Below are positions 12,425 through 23,265 of a stretch of 64,000 nt of DNA, one piece after another. A program made the position numbers and the translations under genes. This stretch comes from Irpex lacteus (lineage: Eukaryota > Basidiomycota > Agaricomycetes > Polyporales > Irpicaceae). The stretch lies in contig MQVO02000011.1 in the NCBI GenBank assembly GCA_001986395.2, forward strand, positions 744,001 through 808,000, read 5' to 3'. Within the stretch, counting starts at the first letter, position 1. Each line of letters begins with the position of its first letter. The notes under the pieces were generated by a model that was not told the origin of the DNA, did not search any database, and saw only the letters and a program-made list of their open reading frames with translations.

Positions 12425-12500
12425 TCTTTTAAGGAATCATGTTAGGAATCATGTTAGGAATCATGCCAGGAATCATGCCATGCATCATGCCACGCATGAC
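12425..12500 (+). repeat. Short tandem array of an approximately 12-bp unit
   Basis: Imperfect repeats of AGGAATCATG(T/C)(T/C) run in tandem and end in GCATCATGCCACGCATGAC. The equivalent place in copy 3 (about 22755-22820) has its own array with different unit variants, and copy 1 has one unit, so the array length differs between copies. Confidence 0.7.
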
Positions 12501-12931
12501 ACCATGTCATATAGTATGGGCTTACTTCAAATAGATGTACCGAGTGTAATACTACGTGCTTGAGATATTTACAAGGTGGCTATAAAATTTTGAAGCGGAG
12601 TTTGAAATCTCAGGTTGTCATCCAAAGCCATCCAGCCCATAACTTCCTCAAATCTCCACGTTTTGATATGAAAGTTGGATCATTCGAGAGGTCTTCTCAA
12701 GGGCTATAATCTGATGTAGTTTTTGTGCAGGTTGAATATGTGATGGCTCCTGCAAAAATCGAAAACTGTTTGACATCAAAAAAGCGCCCAACTACAAGCA
12801 AAAGCTAATGAATTTGTTATTCAGTGTATTGGCAGAATTAGACGCTGAGGGACCACTCGCGTTACATCTCGCAGTTGTCCAAAGTGCTAGGTCGCACTGG
12901 AACGATTCTTCTTCGTACCTCAGGAATCGTG

Positions 12932-14734
12932 AATCTTCTAATGCTAAGTGCTCACGCATTGCTATTTCCCCTTCCCTTCCAGCTGCCAATCCCGAGCTGT
13001 ATCACCTCTCTACTGCTGGATCCTTGCCTATGGAGGGGAAACAGCCTTCTTCTGCACCTCCTGCAAAAAAAAACCATGTGAACAAAGACAGCCGCTGCAA
13101 AGAAGAAGGATGATAGTGATGCTGGTCAGGTTTCTACTCGTTGTTCTGCTTGTAGTATGTGACACATGTACTATATTTTCAGTTTGTCATTTTTTCATAT
13201 CATTCTAGCACAAATAACACCTAGTATTTACACAGGAGCCATGTGCAAATGAAAAATAGTATGATGAAGCTAGCCTCCGGGGATGCTAAGGTATTGTATA
13301 TATTTATAGAAGTATACTGGTATATGTCACTATTATGGATCAGTTGGTATAGTACTCTATAGTAGTGCAAGCGTAAAGCAGATAAGTTGAGTAAGACAGA
13401 GGGTTTGAATTCTTCAGTGTTCTCCTTCTAAAAAGGCAATAAACTGGTTACCCTCAAGTAAGAGAAGTAGAAGTAACTAATAACAATGGTAATGGGATTA
13501 ATATAAGATAAGATATAAGAGAAAGTCAGGTAAGACAAGAATGTGAAGTACAATATAACAAGAAGGGTCAGTAGAGTCAGGTAAGCAATACTACAAAGGT
13601 GCAGTAAGTAAAGTAAGTAAAGTATGAAAGTAAACTAGATAGTAAGTAAGCAAGGTAGATAATGAACTGAACGAAGATCTGTTACCTTGAGATCTGTACA
13701 TCGGAAGGAATCTGAAAGCACAGGTTGCTTTTTGAGACACCTCGAGAAGAGAATAGTCTGCCCCCTGAAGGCATCTAGATAAGGTGCGTGCTCCTGTAGA
13801 TAAGACCTTCACAAGAAGCCTCCAGTTGATGACCCTTCGTATTTGAATAGCATCTCGATCAAATTGTTTCTTCTGACATGCCTACTGATCTGGCATCTGG
13901 CACAAAACATCTGAAGGCAATGAGATTCCTCATGAGGCACTAAAAGATTTTCCGAGATTCACTTTGTATTATTACCTCTGTCCCTCCATGTCAACTCTGT
14001 CCTCTGACCGGAGTCAGCCTCGTGACCTTAATAGTCTGAAACTCAACAGTCAGATAGAAAATAAAATGCTGAAAGTCACAGTCATGCTAAGATAAGTCAT
14101 TTCATAACACTGGATCACTCCTAGTAAAGAATAACATGTGACCATGAATGAACACATATTTGTAGTCATGTACCTGTAGACCCTGAGGCAGTGAACTTGA
14201 TTTGTTACCCTTTCAGGACAAGTCCATGAGAAGAGAAATGTGAGTTGTTCCTGAGGGTCTGGTATAGCTAGTAGAGGCAGGTGTAACACAATCACACATG
14301 ACCTATCTCAAGCTCAGCTGCTCCAGAGTCTGTCTCAATTTGCAGAACTTAGAGGTCTTGTTTTATTTTTTGTAGAATCCATGTACATTGTAACTCCAAC
14401 TCTTACAATAATTACACATAAAGTAAGACTCAGACGGCCGTGAGAGATCAAAATGTGAGTTCATAAGGCAAGCAATTTACTACCCACTTGCTCAGCTGCC
14501 TGCCATTTTGAGTAACATGGATTGAGCTACACTCTGGTGGTTCAGAACCACCAGACGTTCTAAAAGGGACCATGCACTTAGATTTGTCAAATACTTGTTT
14601 CAAATAGGACAAATCTCTGGGCATGAGACTAACTATCTAAATAAAGTAACTAATTATAATCACATTTAGCACAAAAGTTGCTAAAAGGGATGACACAAGA
14701 AAGTAACACTTCCTTATAATATGAATAAGGAGAA
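12932..14734. other. No recognisable gene
   Basis: Several short frames occur (for example 12808-13113 +, 13591-13812 -) but none shows family features or plausible splice chains. The sequence around 13500-13650 is AG-rich with repeated GTAAGTAA-type words. Confidence 0.4.
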
Positions 14735-15270
14735 ACTATAATTCTAACATTACCTCTATCTCTCTACCCTAAACTCTAATTTTAAACCCTGCTATATCAT
14801 CTCCACTCATACATAATCATCTACCCTCCACTCAAGCCTAATTTGAGTAGCCTCTCATGACTGCCTCTGCCTCTGCCTAATTCCCCTAATCTCAGCGCCC
14901 AAATCCAGCACTCTCTTGTCTTTGATCCACCACATCGCCTCTACACAAACCAAATCGTCATCAGCATCATGTCACTCACAGCACCCAAGGAAGGAAAATG
15001 AAAGCCCAAGGAAGAAAGATGACTGAGGGTCAACGAAGCATGCATCTTGGTAAGTCATAGGCATGACTGTCCTTGCCACAGGCTCGCCCTCCTCCTTGCA
15101 CCACGTAAACCGGAAATTGTTAGTCAGCTCTTCTAGGCTAGTTTTGATGTCTATTACTGTTGCTTTCACTCTCATGTGCTACATCCATTCATTCATCTAT
15201 CCAACAACGTATCATCATCATAAGCAGCAGCAAAAATATTATCAACAAAAGTGGGTCGTCAGCATAAAGA
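14735..15270 (-). pseudogene. Duplicated 3' fragment of the acyl-CoA thioesterase gene
   Basis: This matches the 3' part of the thioesterase gene at 29610-30100 on the same strand. It covers the exon encoding VKATVIDIKT(S/G)LEEL, TWCKEEGEPVARTV and PMTYQ, the following intron, the last-exon region (CCCTAATCTC(A/C)GCGCCCAAA on the + strand) and the 3' flank. Intronic CATCATCATCA-rich sequence upstream of the exon is also partly preserved. Introns are kept, so this is a DNA-level copy rather than a retrocopy. It lacks the first hotdog domain and the mitochondrial leader and cannot encode a functional enzyme. It sits next to the histone H3 pseudogene among repeats. Confidence 0.85.
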
Positions 15271-15374
15271 GAATTAAGCAGTGGAGCAAATGATTGGAAC
15301 CACAAATCAGTCTGAGAATATGCACAGGTCTGAGTTAGTATCTGTATCCAAACTGTTGAATATACACTAGATGC

Positions 15375-15702
15375 TATCTGACCACACAGCAAAGGGTGTT
15401 GAAGAGCTGACTCCTCTTGAAGTCCTAGACAATCTCACGAAACAACCTCTGAAAGAGGATCTTCCTGATGAGGACTTCTGGTAATGACAGATCTCGCAAA
15501 GAGCAACGGTACCGGGACAGAAACAATGGGGCTTCTTAACACCACCGGTACCAGTGCTCTGTTGTAGAGCGAGTAATCAGTATCAGTTTTCTTGAAGTAT
15601 CACAGAACACTGAGAACAGCACTTACTGAGGTGGCCTGGCGAGCTGCTTACGAGGGGTTTACCACCAGTGGACTTGCGAGCGGTCTGTTTGGTGCGAATC
15701 AT
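15375..15702 (-). pseudogene. Histone H3 pseudogene
   Basis: On the minus strand from ATG at 15702 the translation starts M-I-RTKQTARKSTGGK, the H3 tail. It then loses one base at the following K-A-P codons, so the KQLA part is out of frame. An intron-like stretch of about 90 nt (ending CTACAACAG) follows. The core resumes with TGGVKKPH, then [18 protein letters not shown] where H3 has RYRPGTVALREIRRYQKS. After another frame change come LIRK, FQRL and REI, and a TAG stands where H3 has the CAG of AQDF. Arginine CGN codons have become TGN and CAG has become TAG, all C-to-T changes. The gene is plainly dead. Confidence 0.88.
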
Positions 15703-15976
15703 TGTTGACGAAGTGAGAGATGGTATTGTAGAAGTGGGTGGGTGGTTGTGGTTAGGATAAAGGCGGCGACTTGAACGGCCTCACTGCGTCAACTAATTAC
15801 ATATAGTCTGACATGAGATGCTTGTGTGACATCACATATCTCTCTCACCACAGCTATATGAAGATACTGTATAACTGCGCTTGAAACAAATGCTAAGTAA
15901 TCCTTGATTGGAAACTATTCAGTGAATGAAGGAACCAATTTAACACACTGTGTCGACCACACCGACATTTTAAATT
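15703..15976. other. Former H3 upstream region, no gene
   Basis: Nothing with coding features is seen. If the H3 copy once included its promoter it would lie here, but no clear TATA or CCAAT arrangement is visible. Confidence 0.3.
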
Positions 15977-18079
15977 GTTACGATTCCTGAGTGAAACGAA
16001 GAAGAATCGTCACAATCCAGGGTGGTGCATTCACGGCGCTTGTAAGTGACGGATTCCGTTGCCAAACCGTGGGAGTTCTGCTTGTTACTGCTCCTGCTAC
16101 AGCGTAAGGAAGACTTGTATGTGGGCGCTTTGTAGGTGAGATATATATTTGGACTCTCATGTATGACTACTTCAGATAAATATATATAATGTATATATGG
16201 ATAGATAGCTGAAAACAACAGCTTTTGTTTGACACAACTATCATAAGATTTGGACTAAAATTGAAGTATATATGGGCTGGATAGTATCAGATGATGACCT
16301 GGATTTTCAAACTCAGACAAACTCCGGCTTGAGACATGTGGAAATGCACAAGCGTGAACGCACAAGACTCAAGTTCGACTCCTCTTTGAGTCATTTTCTT
16401 AACTTGCTCGATTTGATTTGTATGATGCTCAAGAATAATCTGAAGTTGCAGAAATAATACATTGACTCATCAATTGTCTCATAGTTATTTTTTGTTGCTG
16501 TGGAAAGCTATAATTTTTATTGTTCTAATAGAGATATATGCCTGACGCTCTATTTGCTGCAAACCTGTGCAACAATGATGCCATCAAAGGATGCGCACAA
16601 ACGGTAGCTTTCGTTTGATACAAAAATCGTGCAGATTGGATGAAAACTCATGAAGATATGAGGGAAATGACATGAAATGACACCAAGAGCTTATAAATAT
16701 GACCTAAGACTGCTTACCTGGATTTCCACTCAGGCGCTGACCGGTCAGCGCCTGAGTGGGATTCCACATAAGCATGATTACATAGCTCAAAAACCAGTGC
16801 AGATTGACTGCACTTTGTTTTCTGCATATTGTGAGTGTAATTCATAGGATTTTCATCAGTGTTACATCAAACTAGCATTGCCATCAATAGTGATGTGATT
16901 GATGCCATCAAAGGGACTTCATAAAATGGAAAAAGGAGCAAAAATGACATCAATTCAAATAAAACTGCCAGTAGTTGGAGAACAAAAATAGACTTTGTCG
17001 CGCCAGTTGTTGCATCACTTTCTGGTGACTGCAGTCATGTATAGAAGATATTATGACAGTAAGTATTGTTGTTTACTCTAGTAAGAAAGGTAACAATACT
17101 ACTTATGTATATAATAACGGTAACAAAAGTTTGTTAACTAGAACTTCAAAATGCAAAAAGTACCTTCATTTGAATGATCTTCAAGGTAAGTTTTGAAGCT
17201 TTATTAAAGTAAATAGTATCAATTATGTTTGTAATGAGAGTAAGAAAAGTCAATATATAAAAAGTTGAAACATGAAAATTGAAACACATTGCACGTGATC
17301 TGAAGTATGATTAAATGAAATGTAACATAAGTTTGAATGTGTCATTAGGGTACATAAAACTACGTACGTACATAAGAATAATATGGAAAGTAGGGCACAA
17401 AATGCATGTAACTGCTTCTATACCAGATCTAATATATGTTTAAAATTGTTATCAATATTGAGTTTCAATCACATCAAAAAATTAGCTCGTAGTGTACTGA
17501 TATATAAGAGTTGCCTAAAAAGGCAATAGGATCAGTAGAGTATTTGGGCACTTATTTTGACATTTTATACATTTTGAGTCAGATCACATGACATCAATAT
17601 TTTTTGATAAAAACCACATGTATATGTTTTCTGGACCAAATTTCTCCTAGGATTCCAAATTTATACTCAGAATTTGGTCATCGTTCACCATTCATTAAGT
17701 ATAGGCTGTTTATTATATACACTTTCTGAAACATGATATCATGGTTCAAAATATCAATTCCTATACCAGCATATAAATGTGTTGAGTTTATTCCTCTGCA
17801 GAATTTTGAATTCAAACTAATCAAATCAGTAGTCAAATGTGGCACAAATAGCTTAAATGACTATTAAAACTTTTATATAGTTCCTTTGTTATGCCCAACT
17901 ATTCCTCTTTGAAGTAATGCTTGACACTCATTCCTGCTTCAATTTACACCAGCTTTGTAAGTAACTTTATATTTGTTAGATTAATATATATTGATGTAGA
18001 AGGTGTTTTTCTGTTCTTGAAACTTATTCAACATCTCAGGAATCGTTACCTGCCACTTGATGGCCTCACTCCCACAAGT
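15977..18079 (-). mobile_element. Dispersed family element, minus orientation, both ends present
   Basis: The left edge is the inverted 3' end (GTTACGATTCCTGAG, then AAACGAAGAAGAATCGT), and the right edge is the inverted 5' motif (CTCAGGAATCGTTACC, then GCCACTTGATGG and CCACAAGT). The interior has no long open frame. It carries a 34-bp perfect palindrome and, on the + strand at about 16325-16400, a tRNA-like segment with GTTCGACTCC (B-box-like) followed by TTTGAGTC and TTTTC. Confidence 0.6.
16726..16759. repeat. Perfect 34-bp palindrome
   Basis: CCACTCAGGCGCTGACC is followed directly by its exact reverse complement. The central 20 bases, GGCGCTGACCGGTCAGCGCC, are identical to the centre of the palindrome at 11810-11849, while the outer arms differ completely yet still pair. 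Confidence 0.9.
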
Positions 18080-19272
18080 CAAGTGTGTTTGCTCGCTGTT
18101 CTGAGCAATTGTGCGAACTATCTCCCACTCATACCACATCCAGAGTCACGGGATAGGACAATGTCAGTACTAAACTAGTTCTACCGCGTATCTTTGCCCT
18201 GAACTCCTAGTAGCAGTTGATAATCTGTGGCTGCCCTCGTCGCAATGGGTATGTACTGGACAATACCACCGATAGGCTAATGATGTTCATGCTTATGCAG
18301 GAAATGAATCGTGTCGAAGAAGAATCAGCAGAACCCATAGGCAATAAGTGTATTCATCTCGCGGTATGCATACATGTATCCCTCTCTATACTACCTGCCT
18401 TCTGATCATCGCGAACCCTCCAGAATATAGGCTTTGTCCCTTCGAAACTAATGAAACCAACAGAGAACGGTCAAGTACGCATTCCGTCCCGTAGGCAGAT
18501 CAACGGGATGCAAAAGGTAGTGACAATCATTGAAGACTGCCCTAGTGAAATCATTGCAGAAGGAGACATATATATACACCCTGAAGCCCTCATCAGAGAC
18601 ACTTTGTCTGTGGATGAGACTGAAAAGTGCGATGATTACATGCATGGCAGGGGAGGAGAGCATAGATGCCAGGTACCTAGGATGCCATCTCAGGGAACAT
18701 CAATATCGGTCATGCCGCAATGTATAGAGCACCTGGAAACCGCTCAAGTGGGCAAGTACGCAGAGCAGATTTAGGGAAACACGTTCGCCAATCATAGATG
18801 ATTTGATTTTGGGCGAATTGGAGGATTTCCAGGTAATGCTACTTACAATGCAAGAGAGCATCAAAGGCCTTCATCAGCAGCTCGACAAATTGAGCGAAGG
18901 GCAAGATTCTGGAGGAGTCTACGACATATCTGTGAGTAGGTACTCTCATGGCAGGCTCTTAACCTTCGTACTGACACACTTTGACACTCATACAGCTATT
19001 ACGGGAATTTTCAGCGTGGTCTGCGAAGGCTCTGGCTATCTTTATACTTGTGTATCTTGGGAAAGCGCTGCTGGCCACCGCTATGTTTATTTGACGTCTT
19101 CTAGTGGTCGAGAGACCACAATATCCTCCGTCATGCGCCGTTGTATGTGACAAAAAGGGTACTGAACTTATTTAATGACACAATATACAAGGGAAGACAG
19201 TTTGTAATCTGAGCTCACAGTACACCAACGAATAAAGACCAATACCAATTATCGGTCACAGGCTTCCTTCCT
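18080..19272 (+). CDS. Unrecognised gene fragment(s) between two repeat elements
   Basis: Several open stretches on the + strand have normal, non-repetitive amino-acid composition. One at 18451-18774 includes GQVRIPSRRQINGMQ, IIEDCPSEIIAEGDIYI and DETEKCDDYMHG. Another at about 18803-18930 (MILGELEDFQVMLLTMQ, then ESIKGLHQQLDKLSEG) looks helical and coiled. The exons cannot be joined with confidence and no family is recognised. The right edge abuts an inserted element at 19273, so a host gene may have been interrupted. Confidence 0.3.
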
Positions 19273-21134
19273 GTTACGATTCCTGAGTGTAATGAAGTAG
19301 AATCGTCTCAATCGGATATGCTGCATTTACGGTGCTTGTAAGTAACGGATTCCGTTGACAAACTGTGGAAATCTTGCTTGTTTACCTTTCGCATTGCAGC
19401 AACAAAGTCTTGTATGTGGGTGCTTTAGTGATGAGAGTATATATTTGAGCTTTTCTGTATCATCTACTTTGAAAAACATATATCATGTATACATCAAAAG
19501 ATAGCTAGACAGTAGAGCTTTCATTTCATGTAAGTATCATGAACTTTGGATGAAAACTGAATGAAGTATGAGCTGGATGGCATGAGATGACGACCCGAGT
19601 TTCAAACTCAGACAAACTCCAAAGTTAAGCGCTTGACATTGAGCACACATGAGCTTGAAATATTTCAGTTTAGGAGGTTGTGTGTTCGAATCCCCATTGT
19701 GTCATTTTCTAGGCTTGCTCGTGTTTGATTCAATAATGTATAAAAAAAGTGTGAAATAATGTTCAGAAAAACTGCCTAATATAGACATATATCTCATATA
19801 TTTTGTATGACACAGTATTACACATTCATCTGTCAGTTCACAACATACATATATTGTACTTCATTGTGCACGGTGGATAGGAATGTGACATGTGACAAAA
19901 TGTTTCGTAGCAGATGAGAGAATGGTGCGCGGGGATTTTGTGACACCGGTATGATGTGGATGGAGTAAGTGCTCCACAGAGGCAAAAGTATTGCCCAAAA
20001 ATTGAAATATAATTGTTTCAGCTGTCACAAGCGGATGGTCGCTGTGCAACATGTGACAGCTGAGCTGTAGTGGCAAGGATAGAGTGGTTGTGATGTGTGA
20101 CCATCTGCTCTGCGCGATGAAGTACAATAGTGAGCTATGTAATATTGCACTCACGAGAGATTCCACATAAACTATGCCCTCTTGATTATGTAAGTAAACA
20201 TGGCATACACTTTATAGCACATCAAGAATTATATTCTGATTTTCTGGTGTTTTTATGACTCAAAATGAGCTCACAACGGGCATATAGCAGAAAAATGCAT
20301 TAAAATCTAGGATCTTAAAGCCATTATCTAAGCATGCTGATGCAGTACTTGGGACAAGCGCCGTTTATGGGCGCTTATCCCAAACTAATCATAATAGTGC
20401 TTACATGAGTGAGAAAGTTCATATTTATAGGGTAAAATGAAAGTTTGAACGTTTTATTGCAGATTTATGACATCATAAAGCTTTGACATGAGATAATAAC
20501 ACAACATGTGTGGTGTCAATGTCATCAAAACATAGCCCAGTTTGGTAAGAAGTATGGACTTTCATTTTATTAAAAGCAGAATCATGACCACACCACTAAA
20601 ATACTGAGTTTTGACCTATAGGTAATAGACATATTATAGTTTGTTCATAATTGCCTAAAAGGGTAATTGTATAGATTCACCACCTTTTAAGTGTTTAAGC
20701 GCTTATTTTCAACTGTTTATTGTTTTAGAATGGTATCATATGTCAGAAACATATGCAAATGTCAAAAAACATATAATATGTTTTTTGACCGGATTTTGCT
20801 CAGTATTTCAAATTTGGCCTCAGAATTCTCATAGCTATCATGATATGTGATATATTCAATATTTACTTGATGCATATTTGCATTTTGAATTTTATCAGAC
20901 TTTGTTTACATTTCAATTTGATACAAGATCACTTCGTCTTATGACATTTATGTTTCAAACCAGTTGCACATGTATACTCAATGGAATCACTTTGACTCAA
21001 TATTCTCTGATGTTATATTTGACCACCATAGTGTATTCACATTAGAAACCATGATACATGTGCACAAACTGTTTTTATTACCAGAAAAAATCAGGAATCG
21101 GCATTTGCCACTTGATGGCCTCACTCCCACAAGT
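19273..21134 (-). mobile_element. Dispersed family element, minus orientation, both ends present
   Basis: The left edge is GTTACGATTCCTGAGTG followed by AATGAAGTAGAATCGT (3' hairpin, reverse complement). The right edge is the inverted 5' motif at 21091-21134. The 1.86-kb interior has no protein. It includes a B-box-like GTGTTCGAATCCCC at about 19683-19696, followed by TTTTC, and an inverted repeat AAGCGCC/GGCGCTT at about 20354-20374. The left-end flank after the hairpin is similar to that at 15977, so these two are closer to each other than to the plus-oriented copies. Confidence 0.6.
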
Positions 21135-21977
21135 CAGTCATACTTGAAATGTGGTCGACTCCCGCGCATAGACATCTACATTCTCACACTCGTCAACAAC
21201 GTTATTCCAAATATACAGGCAGAGCAAAACGAGAAAGTCAACGTTGAACAATATCAGCAAAGCCTAATGTCAATGCCTGGACCATGCTCTGCCAAACAAG
21301 TATCAACAACCACCGCGATAGGCAGCGACGAGCCAGCCGCACCTGAAAATCCCTTGCAAACTTGCACAGTCCCTGAGGCAGACCTGGACATGCTGGAATA
21401 CGACGAGAAAGACAATGATGAGGAGGAATATGATTCAACTGCAGTGGACACTTCAGACGACAAGTACAGTTGTGTTCTCAAAGTGAAAGCCAGTGCAATT
21501 CAGGCCGACGTGGTGATGGAATACGTAACCCAGGACATCACAGATCCATCAGATAATGATTCCGACTACTACTGGGGTGAAGATTATGCTCTACACAACA
21601 TTGATATCATTGAACATCTTTCATCGGACATGCCTATTGAATGTCAATGGCCGTCAGTTTAGAAACCACCTCTGTCGACTGATAATGTACTTGCTTACTT
21701 ACATGAAGAAGACGAACGCGCACTGGAAAGCAAACGAGGCCTGTTATGGCGCCAACTCAAATTATCTCAGGATCAGTCGACACGATGTGTAAAGGAATTA
21801 TTTCAACTTAGTGCATCAGAAGAGCAGTTGAAACCATATCTTTTGCCATTCGTCTGCACCCCGCCCCTGCTCAAATTCTGGACACAGCAAGGACTTACGC
21901 ACCAAAGCGGCAAGGCGAGGATCTGGAGACGGACACATGGGCGTCAAAGAAAGCGAAGTTTGAACGGCAGGTGACGG
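21135..21977 (+). CDS. Unrecognised acidic protein fragment
   Basis: An open frame reaches a TAG at about 21662. It is rich in D, E and S, including EYDEKDNDEEEYDSTAVD and TDPSDNDSDYYWGEDYA. A second frame from about 21662 reads KPPLSTDNVLAYL, HEEDERALESKRGLLW and KELFQLSASEEQLKPYLLPF, and stops at about 21972. The two can be joined by an intron ending GTCAGTTTAG (donor possibly GTGAAG near 21574). The apparent start lies inside the inserted repeat element, so the true 5' part is missing or lies left of it. No family is recognised. Confidence 0.35.
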
Positions 21978-22194
21978 AGGCTCGCAAGGAATCTTACAGA
22001 TTGAGATGATTGACATTGTTGTAATATCATTCTTATGTCTATATATGGTACATTGCTACATGTAAAATGAGAGAGGCTGACCCGCCAGTATTGCCTAATG
22101 AGGGAGTTTTAATTCTCAACTCGACCGTTGGAAGGCACTAATTGCTTATGTAATGGTGTGATCAACCTGTGCGAGTATGAAATCCCTCGTAATG

Positions 22195-23265
22195 GCGCTG
22201 ATCGGACTCTGTTTGTGCATGTTTGCTATGTCCCAAGTATGAAAATCCAAAGGTCACCGGTTCCAATACTGGGGGTGCCACTTTTTGCATCTTTCCCCCA
22301 AGGCTGAAAGTGCATCAATAAAATGCGAAAAAATCAGAATATATCAATTCATACCATCTAATATACTATGATGCTTATGACTTATATTTATAAGAGTATA
22401 AATAGGTACAAACTTTGAACCATACACATATTTGGTTAGGAGAAAGAGGGAAAAAAATCATATCTTGTTTTCTAATAAACATATCATCACAATTTCTTTT
22501 TCAGCTCGTCAATATACTCTTTAGGGCTAGTATAAATAGCTCCCATCATTACATTAAAGTCTATAATTGGTTATAAAGTGGTTCAATCATATTTTCAGTC
22601 GCTCTCTGGATTTGTATCAAATCATAGTCTAACCAGAACTGTTCTATTGATCTCATCAATTTCTGGCCACCTAAATACCTGCTAATATGCTTAGAACATA
22701 AAGTATATAGTTGGTGGACTAATTTTGAATTCATACATCATCCTCGTCTTTCGAGGAATTATGCCAGGAATTATGCCATGTATCATGCCACGTATCATGC
22801 CATGTATCATGCTGCACATTACACCATGTCCGATACTGCATCTTATAGTATGGGCTTACTTCAAATACATGTACAGTTTGTAATACTACATGCTTGAACT
22901 GCTTACAAAGTGCCTATAAAATTTTGAAGTGGAGTTTGAAACTTCAGATTGTCATCCAAAGCCATCCAGCTCATAACTTCCCCAAATCTCCACCTTTTGA
23001 TATGAAAGTCAAGTCATTCAAAAGGTATTCTCAAGGGCTATAATCTGATATAACTTTGTGTAGAATGTATGTGTGATGGCTCCTACAAAAATTGAAAACA
23101 GTTTGACATCAAAAAAGCGCCCAACTACAAGTAAAAGCTAATGAATTTGTTATCCACTGTATTGGCAGAATTAAATGCTGAGGGACCACTTGCGTTACAC
23201 TCGCAGTTGTCTAAAGCACTAGCTCGCACTGAAACGATTCTTTTTCATATCTCAGGAACCGTGAA
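22195..23265 (+). repeat. 1.1-kb repeat module, copy 3, with 3' end
   Basis: This is collinear with 11735-12931 but cut at its left end inside the palindrome (only GGCGCTGATCGGA remains at about 22194). It has the tRNA-like boxes, a tandem array of (A/G)GGAATTATGCC/ATGTATCATGCC units, and the 3' end with ACGATTC, spacer and GGAACCGTGAA. Confidence 0.65.

Larger units (their letters stand above)
11735..12865 (+). repeat. 1.1-kb repeat module, copy 2
   Basis: This is the best preserved copy of the module. It holds the intact 40-bp palindrome, the tRNA-like boxes, the conserved polypurine block TTAGGAGGAAAAGAG and an expanded 12-bp tandem array at about 12425-12500. Confidence 0.7.
9871..12931 (+). 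mobile_element. Dispersed family element, long form with both ends and a nested 3' end
   Basis: The 5' motif is at 9871-9917 and the terminal hairpin ends near 12931 (ACGATTC, 16-nt spacer, GAATCGT). An additional 3' end lies inside at about 10923-10992, and several blocks are present twice (10330-10530 and 11060-11280; 10540-10760 and 11280-11500), so one related element is nested in another or a segment has been duplicated. It is collinear with 1963-5455. No open frame of convincing length exists, so any movement would need enzymes supplied from elsewhere. Confidence 0.6.

Noticed and set aside
12425..12500. CRISPR-like array
   Set aside because: The units are contiguous 12-bp repeats without spacers, and the genome is eukaryotic.
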